Shown one piece after another: positions 33,833 to 46,490 of a stretch of DNA of 64,000 nt. This DNA is from Stomoxys calcitrans (Eukaryota; Arthropoda; Insecta; Diptera; Muscidae): the NCBI RefSeq assembly GCF_963082655.1, contig NC_081553.1, positions 209,921,696 through 209,985,695 of the forward strand, given 5' to 3'. The notes below the pieces were generated by a model. It had not been told where the DNA came from. It was given only the letters and a program-made list of their open reading frames with translations, and ran no database searches. Position 1 is the first letter of the stretch. Every line of letters begins with the position of its first letter. The translations under genes were made by a program, and so were the position numbers.

Positions 33833-34720
33833 ATGCTACATCGGCCCTTAAAATTTAACCCCCCTTTAAAACCATGGATGATAGGTGCTTTTTGCGAATA
33901 CACATCTAAGTTGAGTGGCCCACTGAAGCGCTTTTTGATAACGAGCTCTACATTTTTGGTTGCATTTTTAGTTCTAGTTCTTCCCTTGGACGCCTAATTT
34001 GCCAAAAATTCAATTTAATTTCACTTTGCATTTATTCCATTTCTATAGAATGTTAAATATCAATGATGCTTAATACGAATTTATTAGAATTTCAATTCCT
34101 GCCTCCCTCTACATAACAAAATTTTAACATATATTTTTATTATCTTAACTCAGCATAACGAAAATTTGCCTACATTTCCTTTTTTTTTGTTTTTGCCAAT
34201 GCCAGTACCATACCATAATTCAAATTTTTTTTTACGCGGAAATCCAATTTCAAATAAATTCAAATCTATTCGATTCGTGTGATTGCCGCCGTAAACCTTA
34301 ATGGGCAAACACAACAAAAACACCGAGAAAAAAAAAACAACAAAGCAATTGCCATAAATCTTGCAAAAGTGACACCCGGCCTGTACGCAACATTGTTGTT
34401 GGTGGTTGGCAACACCAAAAATAAGCATGTACCGAACATAAAGTCCCACAAATTGAACGCAGCGCTTGCGAACCAGAGGTGGTATGAGTAATTCGAATTT
34501 ATGTTGAGTATACATTACGGTGAACGAAATTTGTGTGGTGCTCAAAAGCTTTGTGTGTGTGTGTGAGTGTGTGTAGGGGTAGACCATTATTGAGAAATTT
34601 GAAGATAATAAAAAATCAAAGTTTAATCCCAGCACATTGACATAAGTCAAGAGCTGAGAATTGTTTAAACATTTACATTTTTTTATTTTTAAGGGGAAGG
34701 GGCAATGGGGTCAGTTACCG
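33833..34720. other. Unique-looking DNA; no gene supported
   Basis: Includes a low-copy-looking stretch (34260-34480) with mixed composition, a GT run at 34549-34577 and a poly(A)-rich part. A 166-codon minus-strand frame at 34150-34650 is low-complexity and has no motif, so it is not called. Could be host intronic DNA. Confidence 0.4.
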
Positions 34721-35030
34721 AAAAAAATGAGGACAAAAATTTCAATAGAAATAAGATTTTGAAAGACATTTCTATGGAAATAAAATTTTGCCAACATATT
34801 CTATGGAAATAAAATTTTGACAAAATTTTCTTCAGAAATAAAATTATGACAAAATTTTCTATAAAAAAAAATTTTTGACAAAATTTTTTAGAGATATAAG
34901 ATTTTTAAAAATTTTTCTTCAGAAATAAAATTTGGTCCTAAATTTTTTATAAACATAAAAATTTGACAAAATTTTCAATGAAAATAAAATTTTTAAAAAA
35001 TTTTCCACAAAAATAGAATTTTGACAAGAT
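34720..35030. repeat. Short tandem repeat, AAATAAAATTTTGACAAAAT type
   Basis: About nine diverged units of TTTCTATRGAAATAAAATTT plus TGACAAAA, period roughly 30-36 bp. Confidence 0.8.
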
Positions 35031-35880
35031 CTGTATTTGTTTGTCGGTTTGTTCGATATAGACCCAAAAACGGCTGAAACGAATACCTTGAAATTTTCAC
35101 AGATTGTATAGGTTGGTCTGGAAGAAAACATAGGCTATATAATTTTTTGATATCGGAGGGGGGGCGGACCCTCCCCCTTGCCCTAAAAGGACGACCCCAA
35201 AATAAAAGTGAACCGTTCGAGACAATATGGGACCCAAATGAAAGGTATTCAGGAGTAGACTACGAATTTTAAATTAAAAATTCGATCCAAGCAATTGGGG
35301 GGCCGCCCTGACCCCAAAACACTTTAAAATAGGTCCTTTAGACGATAAAGACAATATGGGCCACAAAAATGAAAGGTATTCAGGAGTATTCAGAAGAAGA
35401 CTACGATTTTCATATTAAAAATTGGGTCCAAGTAATTGGGGGGCCGCCCCGACCCCAAAACACCCTAAAATAGGTTATTTGGACGATGAAGACAATATGG
35501 GACTCGAATGAAAGATATTCGGGAGTAGATTACGAAAATGGTCAGGAAAGAGGAAAATCGGGTTATAAATGGCCTTATGGCCATTATATGGTCCCATCTG
35601 GACTACACATCACAGAAATAGATAGGGATCTACCACTACACCATTACAAATACCCAAGCATTGGGTATTTACCCGTTAGAAACCCATCTCTACCCATTTT
35701 TCAATCCACAACGACCTACATCAATAAGAAGATGTGGGATAGCTTTTCATTCGCGTTCGACAGCTATCGTAATTAACGAATGTCGAGACGATCCAGACCT
35801 TATATTCTTTATGGGGTCACAGATCAATATTGCAAGGTATAAATGTACAAAAAGAATTTGCCAAAATTTTCCAATAATAT
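35030..35880 (+). repeat. Dispersed element with about 143-bp internal repeats
   Basis: GGGGGGCCGCCC(T/C)GACCCC recurs at about 35297 and 35440, and ATGGGAC...AATGAAAGGTATTC at 35228, 35350 and 35497. It ends TTATATTCTTTATGGGGTCA, like the right part of the 'ACCCTCCACC' family. No coding capacity. Confidence 0.65.
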
Positions 35881-36300
35881 AAAATTTTGCCAATAGTTTC
35901 ATAAAAAATTAATTTTAGACAAATTTTCTACAAAAATAAAAGTTTCCACTGGTTATAATTTTATCTAACTCGCCCTCCATAAGCTGTTCAGCTTTAAAGA
36001 TTGCTCTCAAACCAATTGAAATTATCAAATGCTTGACCCCCATCTATTCAACATAACCGTACACGCATCTCTAAAGCATTTGCTGTCAATCTCATAACAC
36101 GAAATTAATACCGCAACAAGTTTCATTTTCAATGTTCAACAAATCACAATCCTTTTGCAGTTGTCATTTAAGCAAGGATTGCTATGTGTATCATATATGT
36201 ATATACACACACACACACACACACAAATGCAAGCAAATATTTGTCCCCGCTTCTAAAAGAAATGAGTGAATTGACAGAAAAAGGCTTTGAGCAAAGAGGC
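35880..36300. other. Unique-looking DNA with CA microsatellite
   Basis: No gene seen. (AC)n at 36204-36225. Confidence 0.45.
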
Positions 36301-36304
36301 CTTT

Positions 36305-37487
36305 TTATACCCTCCACCATAAGATGGGGGGTATACTAATTTCGTCATTCTGTTTGTAACTACTCGAAATATTCGTCTGAGACCCCATAAAGTATATATA
36401 TTCTTGATCGTCGTGACATTTTATGTCGATCTAGCCATGTCCGTCCGTCCGTCTGTCCGTCCGTCCGTCTGTCTGTCGAAAGCACGCTAACTTCCGAAGG
36501 AGTAAAGCTAGCCGCTTGAAATTTTGCACAAATACTTCTTATTAGTGTAGGTCGGTTCGTATTGTAAATGGGCCATATCGGTCCATGTTTTGATATAGCT
36601 GCCATATAAACCGATCATGGGTCTTGACTTCTTGAGCCTCTAGAGGGCGCATTTCTTATCCGATTTAAATGAATTTTGGCACGACGTGTTTTGTTATAAT
36701 ATCCAACAACTGTGCCAAGTATGTTTCAAATCAGTTCATTACCTGATATAGCTGCCATATAAACCGATCTGGGGTCTTGACTTCTTGAGCCTCTAGAGGG
36801 CGCAATTCTTATCCGATTTGAATGAAATTTCGCACGACGTGTTTTGTCATGATATCCAACAACTGTGCCAAGAATAGTTCAAATCGGTCTATTACCTGAT
36901 ATAGCTGTCATATAAACCGATCTTGGGTCTTGACTTCTTAAGCCTCTAGAGGGCGCAATTCTTATCCGATTTGAATGAATTTTGGCACGACGTGTTTTGT
37001 TATGATATCCAACAACTGTGCAAAGTATGGTTCAAATCGGTTCATAACCTGATATAGCTGTCATATAAACCGGTCTGGGATCTTGACTTCTTGAGCCTGT
37101 AGAGGTCGCAATTATTATCCGATTTGCCTGAAACTTTGTACGACGGATTCTCTCATGACCATCAACATACGTGTTTATTATGGTCTGAATCGGTCTATAG
37201 CCCGATACATCTCCCATATAAATCGATCTCTCTATTTTACTTCTTGAGCCCCCAAAGGGCGCAATTCTTATTCGAATTGGCTGACATTTTACACAGGTCT
37301 CCAACATATAATTTAATTGTGGTCTAAGCCGGACCATATCTTGATATCGCTCTAATAGCAGAGCAAATCTTTTCTTATATCCTTTTTTGCCTAAGAAGAG
37401 ATGCCGGGAAAAGAACTCGACAAATGCGATCTATGGTGGAGGGTATATAAGATTCGGCCCGGCCGAACTTAGCACGCTTTTACTTGT
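36305..37487 (-). mobile_element. 'ACCCTCCACC' dispersed element, copy B
   Basis: Complete in inverted orientation: starts TATACCCTCCACCATAAGAT, has the (GTCC)n run at 36440-36478, about four 120-155-bp internal repeats, and ends ATTCGGCCCGGCCGAACTTA...GCACGCTTTTACTTG. Nearly the same sequence as the copies at 25438 and 44711, so the family was active recently. Confidence 0.78.
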
Positions 37488-38530
37488 TTATACTCAGATC
37501 AAAATTGGAGATTTTAAGGAAAAAACACCCCATTTGCTGATTTGCCAACGGATGTGGATAACCAGTGCACGAGATTTGTTCCCACCAAAGCCTATGGAAT
37601 GTCAATACGGTGGTGTCACAATATCACAAAGTTATATGATTTTAATTTCTGGGTCCCACTATAACCTAACCCAACCCAACTCAAGAGAATCATGATCGCA
37701 TGTGATCTAATCTTCCAACCAATTCAGAAATGTCAGACTTTCTACTTTTAGTAAACTTTTTTAAATGGGAGAAATTTCTCAGATTTTTCTCATTTTGCCT
37801 CTCAAAATCTACCAAAGGCCCCTGAAACTGCTTCTTTTTACGTATCTGTCCAGCTGTGCTTTAAATACAACACAAAATACCCCCACACACACGCACACAC
37901 ACACACCTAACATACACTGAAGCATTTAATTTTACATTTCCCTGATTTCCATGAACATCCGGCAACAATAGCTGGCAGGCAAGCTTATACACAAGCCGAT
38001 AGGGGAGCTTTGGCAGCAGGAAGATAATACAATGCCAATATCATTTTCAAGGAAATGCAATTTGCCTTTAATTCACGCACCATAATAACATGTCAATGGA
38101 ATGTTGTACGTATGCATGTACATTCCGTACTTGTGCCTATACGCAATACACAATGCAATGCAGTATGCTGAGAATTCATGGAAAATGTTGGCACATACAC
38201 TAAAGTATTGAAATAGACATAATTTGCACGAGTGGTAGAAGATGGACACATACAGGCAACCCCTATTGCCATTCTTACGAATTCAAACATTATGTAGTGC
38301 ACAGAATAGATAGAATTTCTCTTTAAATTCCTTGTAAATGAGGTAAGCGCAAAAAAAAGGACATATGGTAGTATTCTCAATAGATTTACGTGACTATTAT
38401 GTCACAACTTATAAATAATATAAGCTGAGGCAATTTGGTACCGTGGTTGGAATGGAAAAAGAAGATTTTTTTTAAATTTTGAAAGGAACTTCCGTCTTCC
38501 TTCCCTATGCAAGAAATTCAAACATTTTAT
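37488..38530. other. Unique-looking DNA; no gene seen
   Basis: Holds a CA run at 37884-37908 and a short CCTAACCCAACCCAA LINE-tail-like piece near 37663-37680. No frame with recognisable protein. Confidence 0.45.
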
Positions 38531-38537
38531 CTATATA

Positions 38538-38751
38538 TTGGGTTGCCCAAAAAGTAATTGCGGATTTTTCATATAGTCTGCGTTGACAAATTTTTTCACA
38601 GCTTGTGACTCTGTAATTGCATTCTTTCTTCTGTCAGTTAGCTTGCTTTAGAAAAAAAAAAAGTATATTTGATTAAAGTTCATTCTAAGTTTTATTAAAA
38701 ATTAATTTACTTTCTTTTAAAAAATCCGCAATTACTTTTTGGGCAACCCAA
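38538..38751. mobile_element. Mariner-type MITE, copy 1
   Basis: 214-bp element with perfect inverted ends TTGGGTTGCCCAAAAAGTAA / TTACTTTTTGGGCAACCCAA extending into ATTGCGGATTTTT, flanked by TA. The interior is non-coding; relative to the copy at 54168 it lacks the segment around TATCAGCTGTTACTTT. TA target and end sequence indicate the Tc1/mariner superfamily. Confidence 0.88.
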
Positions 38752-38759
38752 TATATAAA

Positions 38760-39110
38760 AGAGTTGCGTGACTGACTGATCTTAGCCCAGCCCAAACGAC
38801 TATAGCTAGAATCATGAAATTTTGCACGAATGTTGGCCTTGGATAAGGCTGGATTGGGTGATATTCGTACGTTAAGGTCTCTAGACCCAAAAGATATAAT
38901 CTGTTAGTTAGACCCCTCGATACACAAATATTGATCGGGGACCCTATCTATATACATTAAAGAGCTGACTGACTGAATGATAATCGCCCAACCCAAACGG
39001 CTAAAGCTAAAACATGCAAATTTGCATTAATGTTGGTCTTTGATTGCAGCCACGAGATAAGCCTGAATTTTATGACATTCTTACCTTTGAGTACTAAAAA
39101 GTACGAAATG
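38760..39110. repeat. TGACTGACTGA-type dispersed repeat
   Basis: GTTGCGTGACTGACTGATCT then CAGCCCAAACGACTATAGCT and GAAATTTTGCAC, with a second version at about 38964-39040 (GAGCTGACTGACTGAATGAT). This pattern is widespread in animal genomes; it has no coding capacity. Confidence 0.65.
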
Positions 39111-39339
39111 GTACATATTTGGCCAGCGCAAACGGAAAGGACTACTGTTATGTTGTTGGGGTCAAATTAAAGAACGTCTCGAAAAAATAAGCTGTGATGT
39201 GAAAAAAATTTTGGAAAATCGTACCGGAAGTGAGGAAATAGTACGTTTTGTACCGCAATTGCTACTATTTGGTACTGTCTTTGTAAATTGAACTAGAGCT
39301 CTGAATTTTGGAACTTATGTTCATTTTCGGACTTTGTAC

Positions 39340-41700
39340 ATTGGGTGACCATAAGATTTTTTTTGGAAATTTGTACATTTAGGTACTAAAAAAGTACCAA
39401 AAAAGTACGAAATGGGTGCCCTGTACAAAGATAGAGGTAGAATTTTGAAATTTGATTTAAAAAACATTCGGCACAAAAGGAAGATAAGAAAAAGTGGGAA
39501 AAATAATACTGGCAACGGGAGGAAACGTACATTTGGTACCAAAATTGGTACCATTTAGTACTTTCTTTTCTTTCTTTCGGCACAAAAGGAAGATTGGAAA
39601 AAGTGGAAAAATAATACTGGCAATGGGAGGAAGCGTACATTTGGTACCAAAATTGGTACCATTTAGCGCTTTCTTTACAGATGGAGCTAGAGGTGTGAAA
39701 TTTGGCACGTTGGAGACCACCTTAGCGCAGATGTTAGCATGTCCGCCTATGACGCTGAACGCCTGGCTTCGAATCCTGGCGAGGCCATCAGAAAAAAGTT
39801 TCAGCGGTGGTTTTCCCCTCCTAATGCTCTCTCCAAAGAGGTATCGCACTATCTATAAGCATAAACTTGAATCGGACTACACTCATTGATTTGTGAGAAG
39901 TTTGTCCCTGTTCCTTAATGGAATGTTCATGGGCAAAATGTAGCATTTTTGTACCAATATTGGTACCATTTTGGTACTTTCTGTGCAGATTGTGCTAGAG
40001 GTTTGAAATTTGGCATATACATATAACTATGCTGGGTGACAAAATGATCTTTTCAAAATTCGTACATTTTGGTACCAAAATTGGTGCCATTTGGTACTTT
40101 CTTAACAGATGGAGCTTGAGATCTGAAATTCGGCACTCAGATACCACTAGGAAATATATGATGAGTGACTATGGTCTGTTTACAATTCGTACATTTAGGT
40201 ACCAATATTGGTACCATTTGGTACTTTCTGTGCAGATTGAGCTAGAGGTCTGAAATTTGGCATATACGTAAAACTAGGAAATATATGCTGGTTGACAAAA
40301 TGATCTTTTCAAAATTCGTACATTTTGGTACCAAAATTGGTGCCATTTGGTACTTTCTTAACAGATGGAGCTAGAGATCTGCATTTTGGCATTCAGGTAC
40401 AACTAGGAAATATATGATGAGTGAGTATGGTCTGTTTACAATGCGTACATTTAGGTACCAATATTGGTACCATTTGGTACTTTCTATGCAGATTGAGCTA
40501 AATGTCTGAAATATGGCAAGTAAGTAAAAAATAGAAATATATGATGGTCGACTAAATGATTTTTTTACAATTCGAACATTTTGGTACCAAAATTGGTACC
40601 ATTCCAAAATTTGGCAAGTAGGTACAACAAAGAAATAGATGATGGATGACTAAATGATCTATTCAAAAATCGTACATTTGGTACTAAAATTGGTACCATT
40701 TTCTATTCAGATGGAGCTTGAGGTCAGAAATTTGACATGTAGGTACAACTAACAAATGTATGATGGGTGACTAAATGATCTATTCACCACTCCTATATTT
40801 TAGTACAAAAATTGGTACCTTTCGGTACCTTTTCATAAATATAGCTAGGGCTTTGAAGTTTGGCATGTAGGTACAACTAGAAAATATATCATGGGTGACT
40901 AAATAATCTATTTACCTTTCGCACACATTGGTACAAAAATTGGTACCATTCGGTACCTTTTCATAGATGCAGCTAGAGGTTTGAAGTTTGGCAAGTAGGT
41001 ACAACTAAGAAATGTATGATTAATGAATAAATGGTCTATTAAAAATTCATACATTTTGGTACCAAAATTGGTACCATTTGGTACTTTCTTCGCAGATAGA
41101 GCTAGAGGTCTAAAATTTGGCATGTAGGTACAACAAAGAAATAGATGATGGATGACTAAATTATCTATTTAAAATTCGCACATTTTGTAGTTTACATTCA
41201 GATGGAGCTTGAGGTCTGAAATTTGGCATGTAGGTACAACTAAAAAATATATCATGGGTGGCTAAATGATCTATTTACCTTTCGCACACATTGGTACCAT
41301 TTGGTACCTTTTCATAGATGGAGCTAGAGGTTTGAAGTTTGGCATGTAGGTACAACTAAGAAATGTATGATTGATGAATAAATGGTCTATTAAAAATTCA
41401 TACATTTTGGTACCAAAATTGGTACCATTTGGTACTTTCTTCGCAGATTGAGCTAGAGGTCTGAAATTTGGCATGTTGGTACAAGAAGTGAAAATATATA
41501 ATGGGTGACTAAATGATACATTCGAAATTCGTATATTTTGGTAACAAAAATTGCAAAATAGGTACTAAAATATACAAAATGGTACTTTCTCTACAAATTG
41601 AACTAAAGCGCTCAAAATTGTGTTTCATTTATACCTTGATAATATACATTGGGCTATTTGGTTCTTTCTTTACAGTAGGGCACCGATTTCTTAAATTTTA
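39340..41700. repeat. GGTACCAAAATTGGTACC tandem array, about 126-bp period
   Basis: Units share TTGGTACCAAAATTGGTACC (self-complementary), ATTTGGTACTTTCT, CAGATGGAGCTAGAGGTCTG, AAATTTGGCATGTAGGTACA and ATGATGGGTGACTAAATGAT. Starts are about 126 bp apart (for example about 40077, 40199 and 40329). A SINE interrupts the array at about 39713-39947. The phrase AAATTTGGCATG links it to the TGACTGACTGA repeat just upstream, of which it may be an amplified part. Confidence 0.85.
39713..39947 (+). mobile_element. tRNA-headed SINE, copy 5 (internally deleted)
   Basis: Head with TTAGCGCAGATGTTAGCATG and box CTTCGAATCC, CCCCTCCTAATGCT, then a jump to CTCTCCAAAGAGGTATCGCA and CATAAACTTGAATCGGACTA. The GGACTCGGCTATAAAAA section is missing. 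Inserted in the GGTACC array; target duplication not clear. Confidence 0.75.
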
Positions 41701-41769
41701 TATGCAATTATTACAAAACTTTATTATCTTATAAATTGAGTGCCTACCTAGGCTTTTGGAAGTCCTACA

Positions 41770-42220
41770 CTATGAAGGTGGTGTCAAAAAATGGGGTAGC
41801 GAAGCGGACCACCAGAATGATATTGAGAAGATATTTATGCCAATCGTCGTTATGACATTATATCTTAGCCTTTCCATCGCTTGCTTAATTGCAAGCATCT
41901 CCGCTTGATATACACTGCAGTTGTCGGGTAACCTTTTCGATACGACCAGTTTCAGATCTTTAGAGTACACCCCAAAGCCCACCTGGTCGTCTTGTTTGGA
42001 ACCATCCATATATAAGTCTATGTAACTTCTATTACCAGGGATATCTTAAATCCAATCGGTTCTATCAGGAATAGCGGTACAGTACATAAAGGGGCTCGGG
42101 CCCCGGGATATTGTATCAAGGATAACACAGTGTCCGTAGCCGCCATATTGTCAATGAGAAAGCTCCCTTAACTTCACGGCAGTGGTCACAGTAATTTGTC
42201 TAGCCACAGTATCAAAAGTC
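41770..42220 (-). pseudogene. LINE RNase H fragment
   Basis: The minus frame reads MDGSKQDDQVGFGVYSKDL, LPDNCSVYQAEMLAIKQAM and LRYNVITTIGINIFS. These are the first catalytic Asp (DGS), the Glu (QAEMLAI) and the strand before the second Asp of an RNase H domain at the end of a non-LTR ORF2. The 42010-42220 stretch continues the same frame region with stops. Followed by satellite. Confidence 0.7.
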
Positions 42221-44130
42221 GGATTTCAATAAAAATTCGTTTGCTAAAAGATTGCCAACGGTGTTCCGAATCCATTGATGCTGTTGAAAAAGTTACGCCA
42301 TTTTCGAACTAAAAAATCTTAAATTTATAAAAAAAAATTTTTTCGCATTTTAGTGTGTTTTTCAAAGAAAAAAACTGTATTTTGCCTTATTATCAGCATA
42401 ATTGAGGCATTAGCTCAAACTTTGACTACTTTCCCGAAAAATTTTTCTATCTTCGAAATTTCGAAAATTTCAATGGGATATACCCTTTCCGAAAAAATTA
42501 ACAAAAACTCAAAAGTCGAATTTAAATAAAAATTCGTTTGCTAAAAGATTGCCAACGGTGTTCCAAATCCATTGATGCTCTTGATTTTTCGAAATTCGAA
42601 GATTTGAAAAAGTTACGCCATTTTCGAACTAAAAAACCTTCAATTTCTATAAAAAAAATTTCGCAATTTAGTGTGTTTTTCAAAGAAAAAAAAAACTGTA
42701 GTTTGCCCTTTTATCAGCATAGTTGAAGAATTAGCTCAATATTGGACTTCTTTACCGAAAAATTTTTTGATCTTCGAAATTTCGAAAATTTCAATGGGCT
42801 ATACCCTTTCCAGAAAAATTGACAAAAACTCAAAAGTCGGATTTCATTTAAAATTCGTTTGCTAAAAGATTGCCAACGGTGTTCCGAATCCATTGATGCT
42901 CTCGAATTTTCGAAGATTTGAAAAAGTTACGCCATTTTCGAACTAAAAAATCTTAAATTTAAACAAAAATTTTTTTTTCGAATTTTAATGTGTTTTTCAA
43001 AGAAAAAACTGTAGTTTGCCTTATTATCAACATAATTGAGGCATTAGCTCAATCTTTGACTACTTTCCCGAACAATTTTTCGATCTTCGAAATTTCGAAA
43101 ATTTCAATGGGCTATAACCTTTCCATAAAAATTGACTAAAACTCAAAAGTCGGATTTCATTAAAAATTCGTTTGCTAGAAGATTGTCAACAGTGTTCCGA
43201 ATCCATTGATGCTCTTGAATTTTCGAAATTCGAAGATTTAAAAAAGATACGCCATTTTCGAACAAAAAAATCTTCAATTTCTACAAACAAAAACAATCAG
43301 CATTTTAATCTGTTTTTCAAAGAAAAAAACTGTAGCTTGCCTTTCTATCAGCATAATTGAGGCATTAGCTCAATCTTTGACTACTTTCCCGAAAAATTTT
43401 TCGATCTTCGAAATTTGGAAAATTTCAATGGGCTATACCCTTTCCATAAAAATTGACTAAAACTCAAAAGTCGGATTTCATTAAAAATTAATTTGCTAAA
43501 AGATTGCTAACGGTGTTCCGAATCCATTGATGCTCTTGAATTTTCGAAATTCGAAGATTTAAAAAAGTTACGCCATTTTCGAACTAAAAAATCTTCAATT
43601 TCTACAAACAAAAACAATCAGCATTTTAGTCTGTTTTCCAAAGAAAAATCTATAGTTTGCCTTTTTATCAGCATAATTGAGGCATTAGATCAATCTTTGA
43701 CTAAATTCCGGAAAAATTTTTCTATCTTCGAAATTTCGAACATTTTTATGGGCTATACCCTTTCCAGAAAAATTGACAAAAAACCAAAATTCTGATTTCA
43801 CAAAAAATTAATTTGCTAAAAGATTGCTAAAGGTGTTCCGAATTCATTGATGCTCTTGAATTTTCGAAATTCCAAGATTTGAAAAAGTTACGCTATTTTC
43901 GAACTAAAAAATCTTAAATTTCTACAAAAAGTTTTTTTCGCATTTTAGTGTGTTTTTCAAAAAAAAAAAAACTGTAACTTGCCCTTTCATCAGCATAATT
44001 GAGGCATTAGCTCAATCTTTGAGTACTTTCCAAAAATTTTTTCAATCTTCGAAATTTCGAAAATTTCAATGGGCTATACCCTTTCCGAAAAAATTAGCAA
44101 AAACTTAAAAGTCGGATTTCAATAAAAATG
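42220..44130. repeat. 317-bp satellite
   Basis: Six units beginning CAAAAGTCGGATTTCATTAA and containing TTGCTAAAAGATTGCCAACG, GTGTTCCGAATCCATTGATG, AAAAAGTTACGCCATTTTCG, ATCAGCATAATTGAGGCATT and ATGGGCTATACCCTTTCC. Unit starts at about 42509, 42830, 43146 and 43466 give spacings of 316-321 bp. No coding capacity; distantly similar in style to the 500-700-bp satellite (GTTAC...TTTTCGAA). Confidence 0.9.
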
Positions 44131-44345
44131 TTGCATTAATTTCAGTGCATCAGATGGTCCTCAGTGAGGCTGTGATGCACAAATATGCCATTATTTGGAT
44201 CTGGTTGAGTATTGAACAGTTGGTGGACTTTTGAAGCGCCGTCCATCAGACCACAACACCATATAGCATTATGGGTCTGACAACTGCAGTATATACCCAA
44301 TGCATGACGCGCTGTCTTAACCCTCAACTTTGCCAATGGCTCTCA
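44131..44345 (-). other. Unclassified fragment, possibly LINE-derived
   Basis: The minus frame is open over 64 codons (RVKTARHALGIYCSCQTHN, then GLMDGASKVHQL). It is more GC-balanced than its surroundings and looks protein-derived, but I do not recognise it. Confidence 0.3.
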
Positions 44346-44359
44346 AACGTCTTATTTTT

Positions 44360-44706
44360 CTATTTGTATAACCACCACCATCGCATGAGCGTATACTAAC
44401 CTAGTCATTGCGTTTGTATATATATTCCGTAGTATATACAATATATTCTGGATTGTCTCGATATTCTGATTCGATCTAGCCATGTCCGTCCGTCCGTTCG
44501 TCTGTCGAAATCACGATAGCGGGGGAACGCGTGGAACTAGCCGCTTCAAATTTTGCACAGATACCTCATATTGAGATAGGTTGTTGCGGATTGCAAATGG
44601 GCTATATCGGTTCAGATTTAGATATAGCTCCCATATAGACCGATCTCCCGATAAAGGGTCTGAAGACCATAAAAGCATTATTTATTACCCGATTTCGTTG
44701 ATATTT
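44360..44706 (-). repeat. 'ACCCTCCACC' element variant, truncated
   Basis: Contains ACCACCACCATCGCATGAGC, CTAGTCATTGCGTTTGTA, GTCCGTCCGTCCGTTCGTCT and AACTAGCCGCTTCAAATTTT, the minus-strand order of the family. It runs up against the plus-strand copy at 44711. Confidence 0.65.
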
Positions 44707-44710
44707 AAAA

Positions 44711-46196
44711 CAAGTAAAAGCGTGCTAAGTTCGGCCGGGCCGAATCTTATATACCCTCCACCATGGATCGCATTTGTCGAGTTCTTTTCCCGGCATCTCT
44801 TCTTAGGCAAAAAAGGATATAAGAAAAGAGTTGCTCTGCTATTAAAACGATATCAAGATATGGTCCGGTTCGGACCACAATTAAATTATATGTTGGAGAC
44901 CTGTGTAAAATTTCAGCCAATTCGTATAAGAATTGCGCCCATTGGGGCTCACGAAGTAAAATAGAGAGAACGATTTATATGGGATCTGTATCGGGCTATA
45001 GACCGATTCAGACCATAATAAACACGTTTGTTGATGGTCATGAGAGGATCCATCGTACAAAATTTCAGGCATATCGGATAATAATTGCGACCTCTAGGGG
45101 TCAAGAAGTCAAGATCCCAGATCGGTTTATATGGCAGCTATATCAGGTTATGAACCGATTTGAACCTTATTTGACACAGTTGTTGAAAGTAAAAATAAAA
45201 TACGTCATGCAAAATTTCAGCCAAATCGGATAGGAATTGCGCAACCTAGAAGCTCAAGAAATCAAATCCCCAGATCTGTTTATATGACAGCTATATCAGG
45301 TTATAAACCGATTTGAACTATACTTGGCACAGTTGTTGGGTATCATAACAAAACACGTCGTGCGAAATTCCATTCCAATCGGATAAGAATTGCGCACTCT
45401 AGAGGGTTAAGAAGTCAAGACCCAAGATCGGTTTATATGGTAGCTATATCAGGTTATGAACCGATTTGAACAATACTTAGCACTGTTGTTGGATGCAATA
45501 AGAAAACACGTCGTGCAAAATTTCATTTCAATCGGATAAGAATTGCGCACTCTAGAGGCTCAAGAAGTCAAGACCCAAGATCGGTTTATATGGCAGCTAT
45601 ATCAGGTTATGGACCGATTTGAACCATACTTGGCACAGTTGTTGGATATCATAACAAAACACGTCGTGCAAAATTTCATTCTGATCGGATAAGAATTGCG
45701 CACGCTAGAGGCTCAAGAAGTCAAGACCCAAGATCGGTTTATATGGCAGCTATATCAGGTTATGAACCGATTTAAACCATACTTGGCACAGTTGTTGGAT
45801 ATCATAGCAAAACACGTCATGCAAAATTTCATTCCAATCGGATAAGAATTGCGCACTCTAGAGGCTCAAGAAGTCAAGACCCATGATCGGTTTATATGGC
45901 AGCTATATCAAAACATGGACCGATATGGCCCATTTACAATACGAACCGACCTACACTAATAAGAAGTATTTGTGCAAAATTTCAAGCGGCTAGCTTTACT
46001 CCTTCGGAAGTTAGCGTGCTTTCGACAGACAGACGGACGGACGGACAGACGGACGGACGGACATGGCTAGATCGACATAAAATGTCACGACGATCAAGAA
46101 TATATATACTTTATGGGGTCTCAGACGAATATTTCGAGTAGTTACAAACAGAATGACGAAATTAGTATACCCCCCATCTTATGGTGGAGGGTATAA
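44711..46196 (+). mobile_element. 'ACCCTCCACC' dispersed element, copy C
   Basis: Begins CAAGTAAAAGCGTGCTAAGT and ends ATGGTGGAGGGTATA, with about six internal repeats and a short (GGAC)n run at 46028-46062. The first 250 bp match copy A at 25438 almost base for base; the number of internal repeats and the GGAC run length differ. Confidence 0.78.
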
Positions 46197-46490
46197 AAAT
46201 GGGTTATTTTAAGACTCCCGGCATATGATGTAAATATGGGTCAGATCGGACTATATTTAGATATAGCTGCCATATAGACCGATCTTCCGATATAGGGTCT
46301 GAAGCCCATAAAAGCTATATTTATTACCCGATTTCGCTTATATTTGAAACAGTGAGTAGATTAAGACCACCAAACATCCGATCTAAATATGGAACTGATT
46401 GGACTATATTTAAATATAGCTGTCATATAGACCGATCTCCCGATAAGGGGTCTTAAGCCCATAAAAGGTTATTTATTACCCGATTTCGAT
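46197..46490. repeat. Variant internal repeats of the same family
   Basis: Two units of about 130 bp: TATATTTAGATATAGCTGCC, ATATAGACCGATCTTCCGAT, GTCTGAAGCCCATAAAAG, TTTATTACCCGATTTCG. The same variant appears at 50950-51660. Confidence 0.6.

Noticed and set aside
34150..34650. 166-codon minus-strand frame as a host gene
   Set aside because: Low-complexity sequence (HTHTH run from a microsatellite, F/L-rich), no homology-like motif, no splice or start context.
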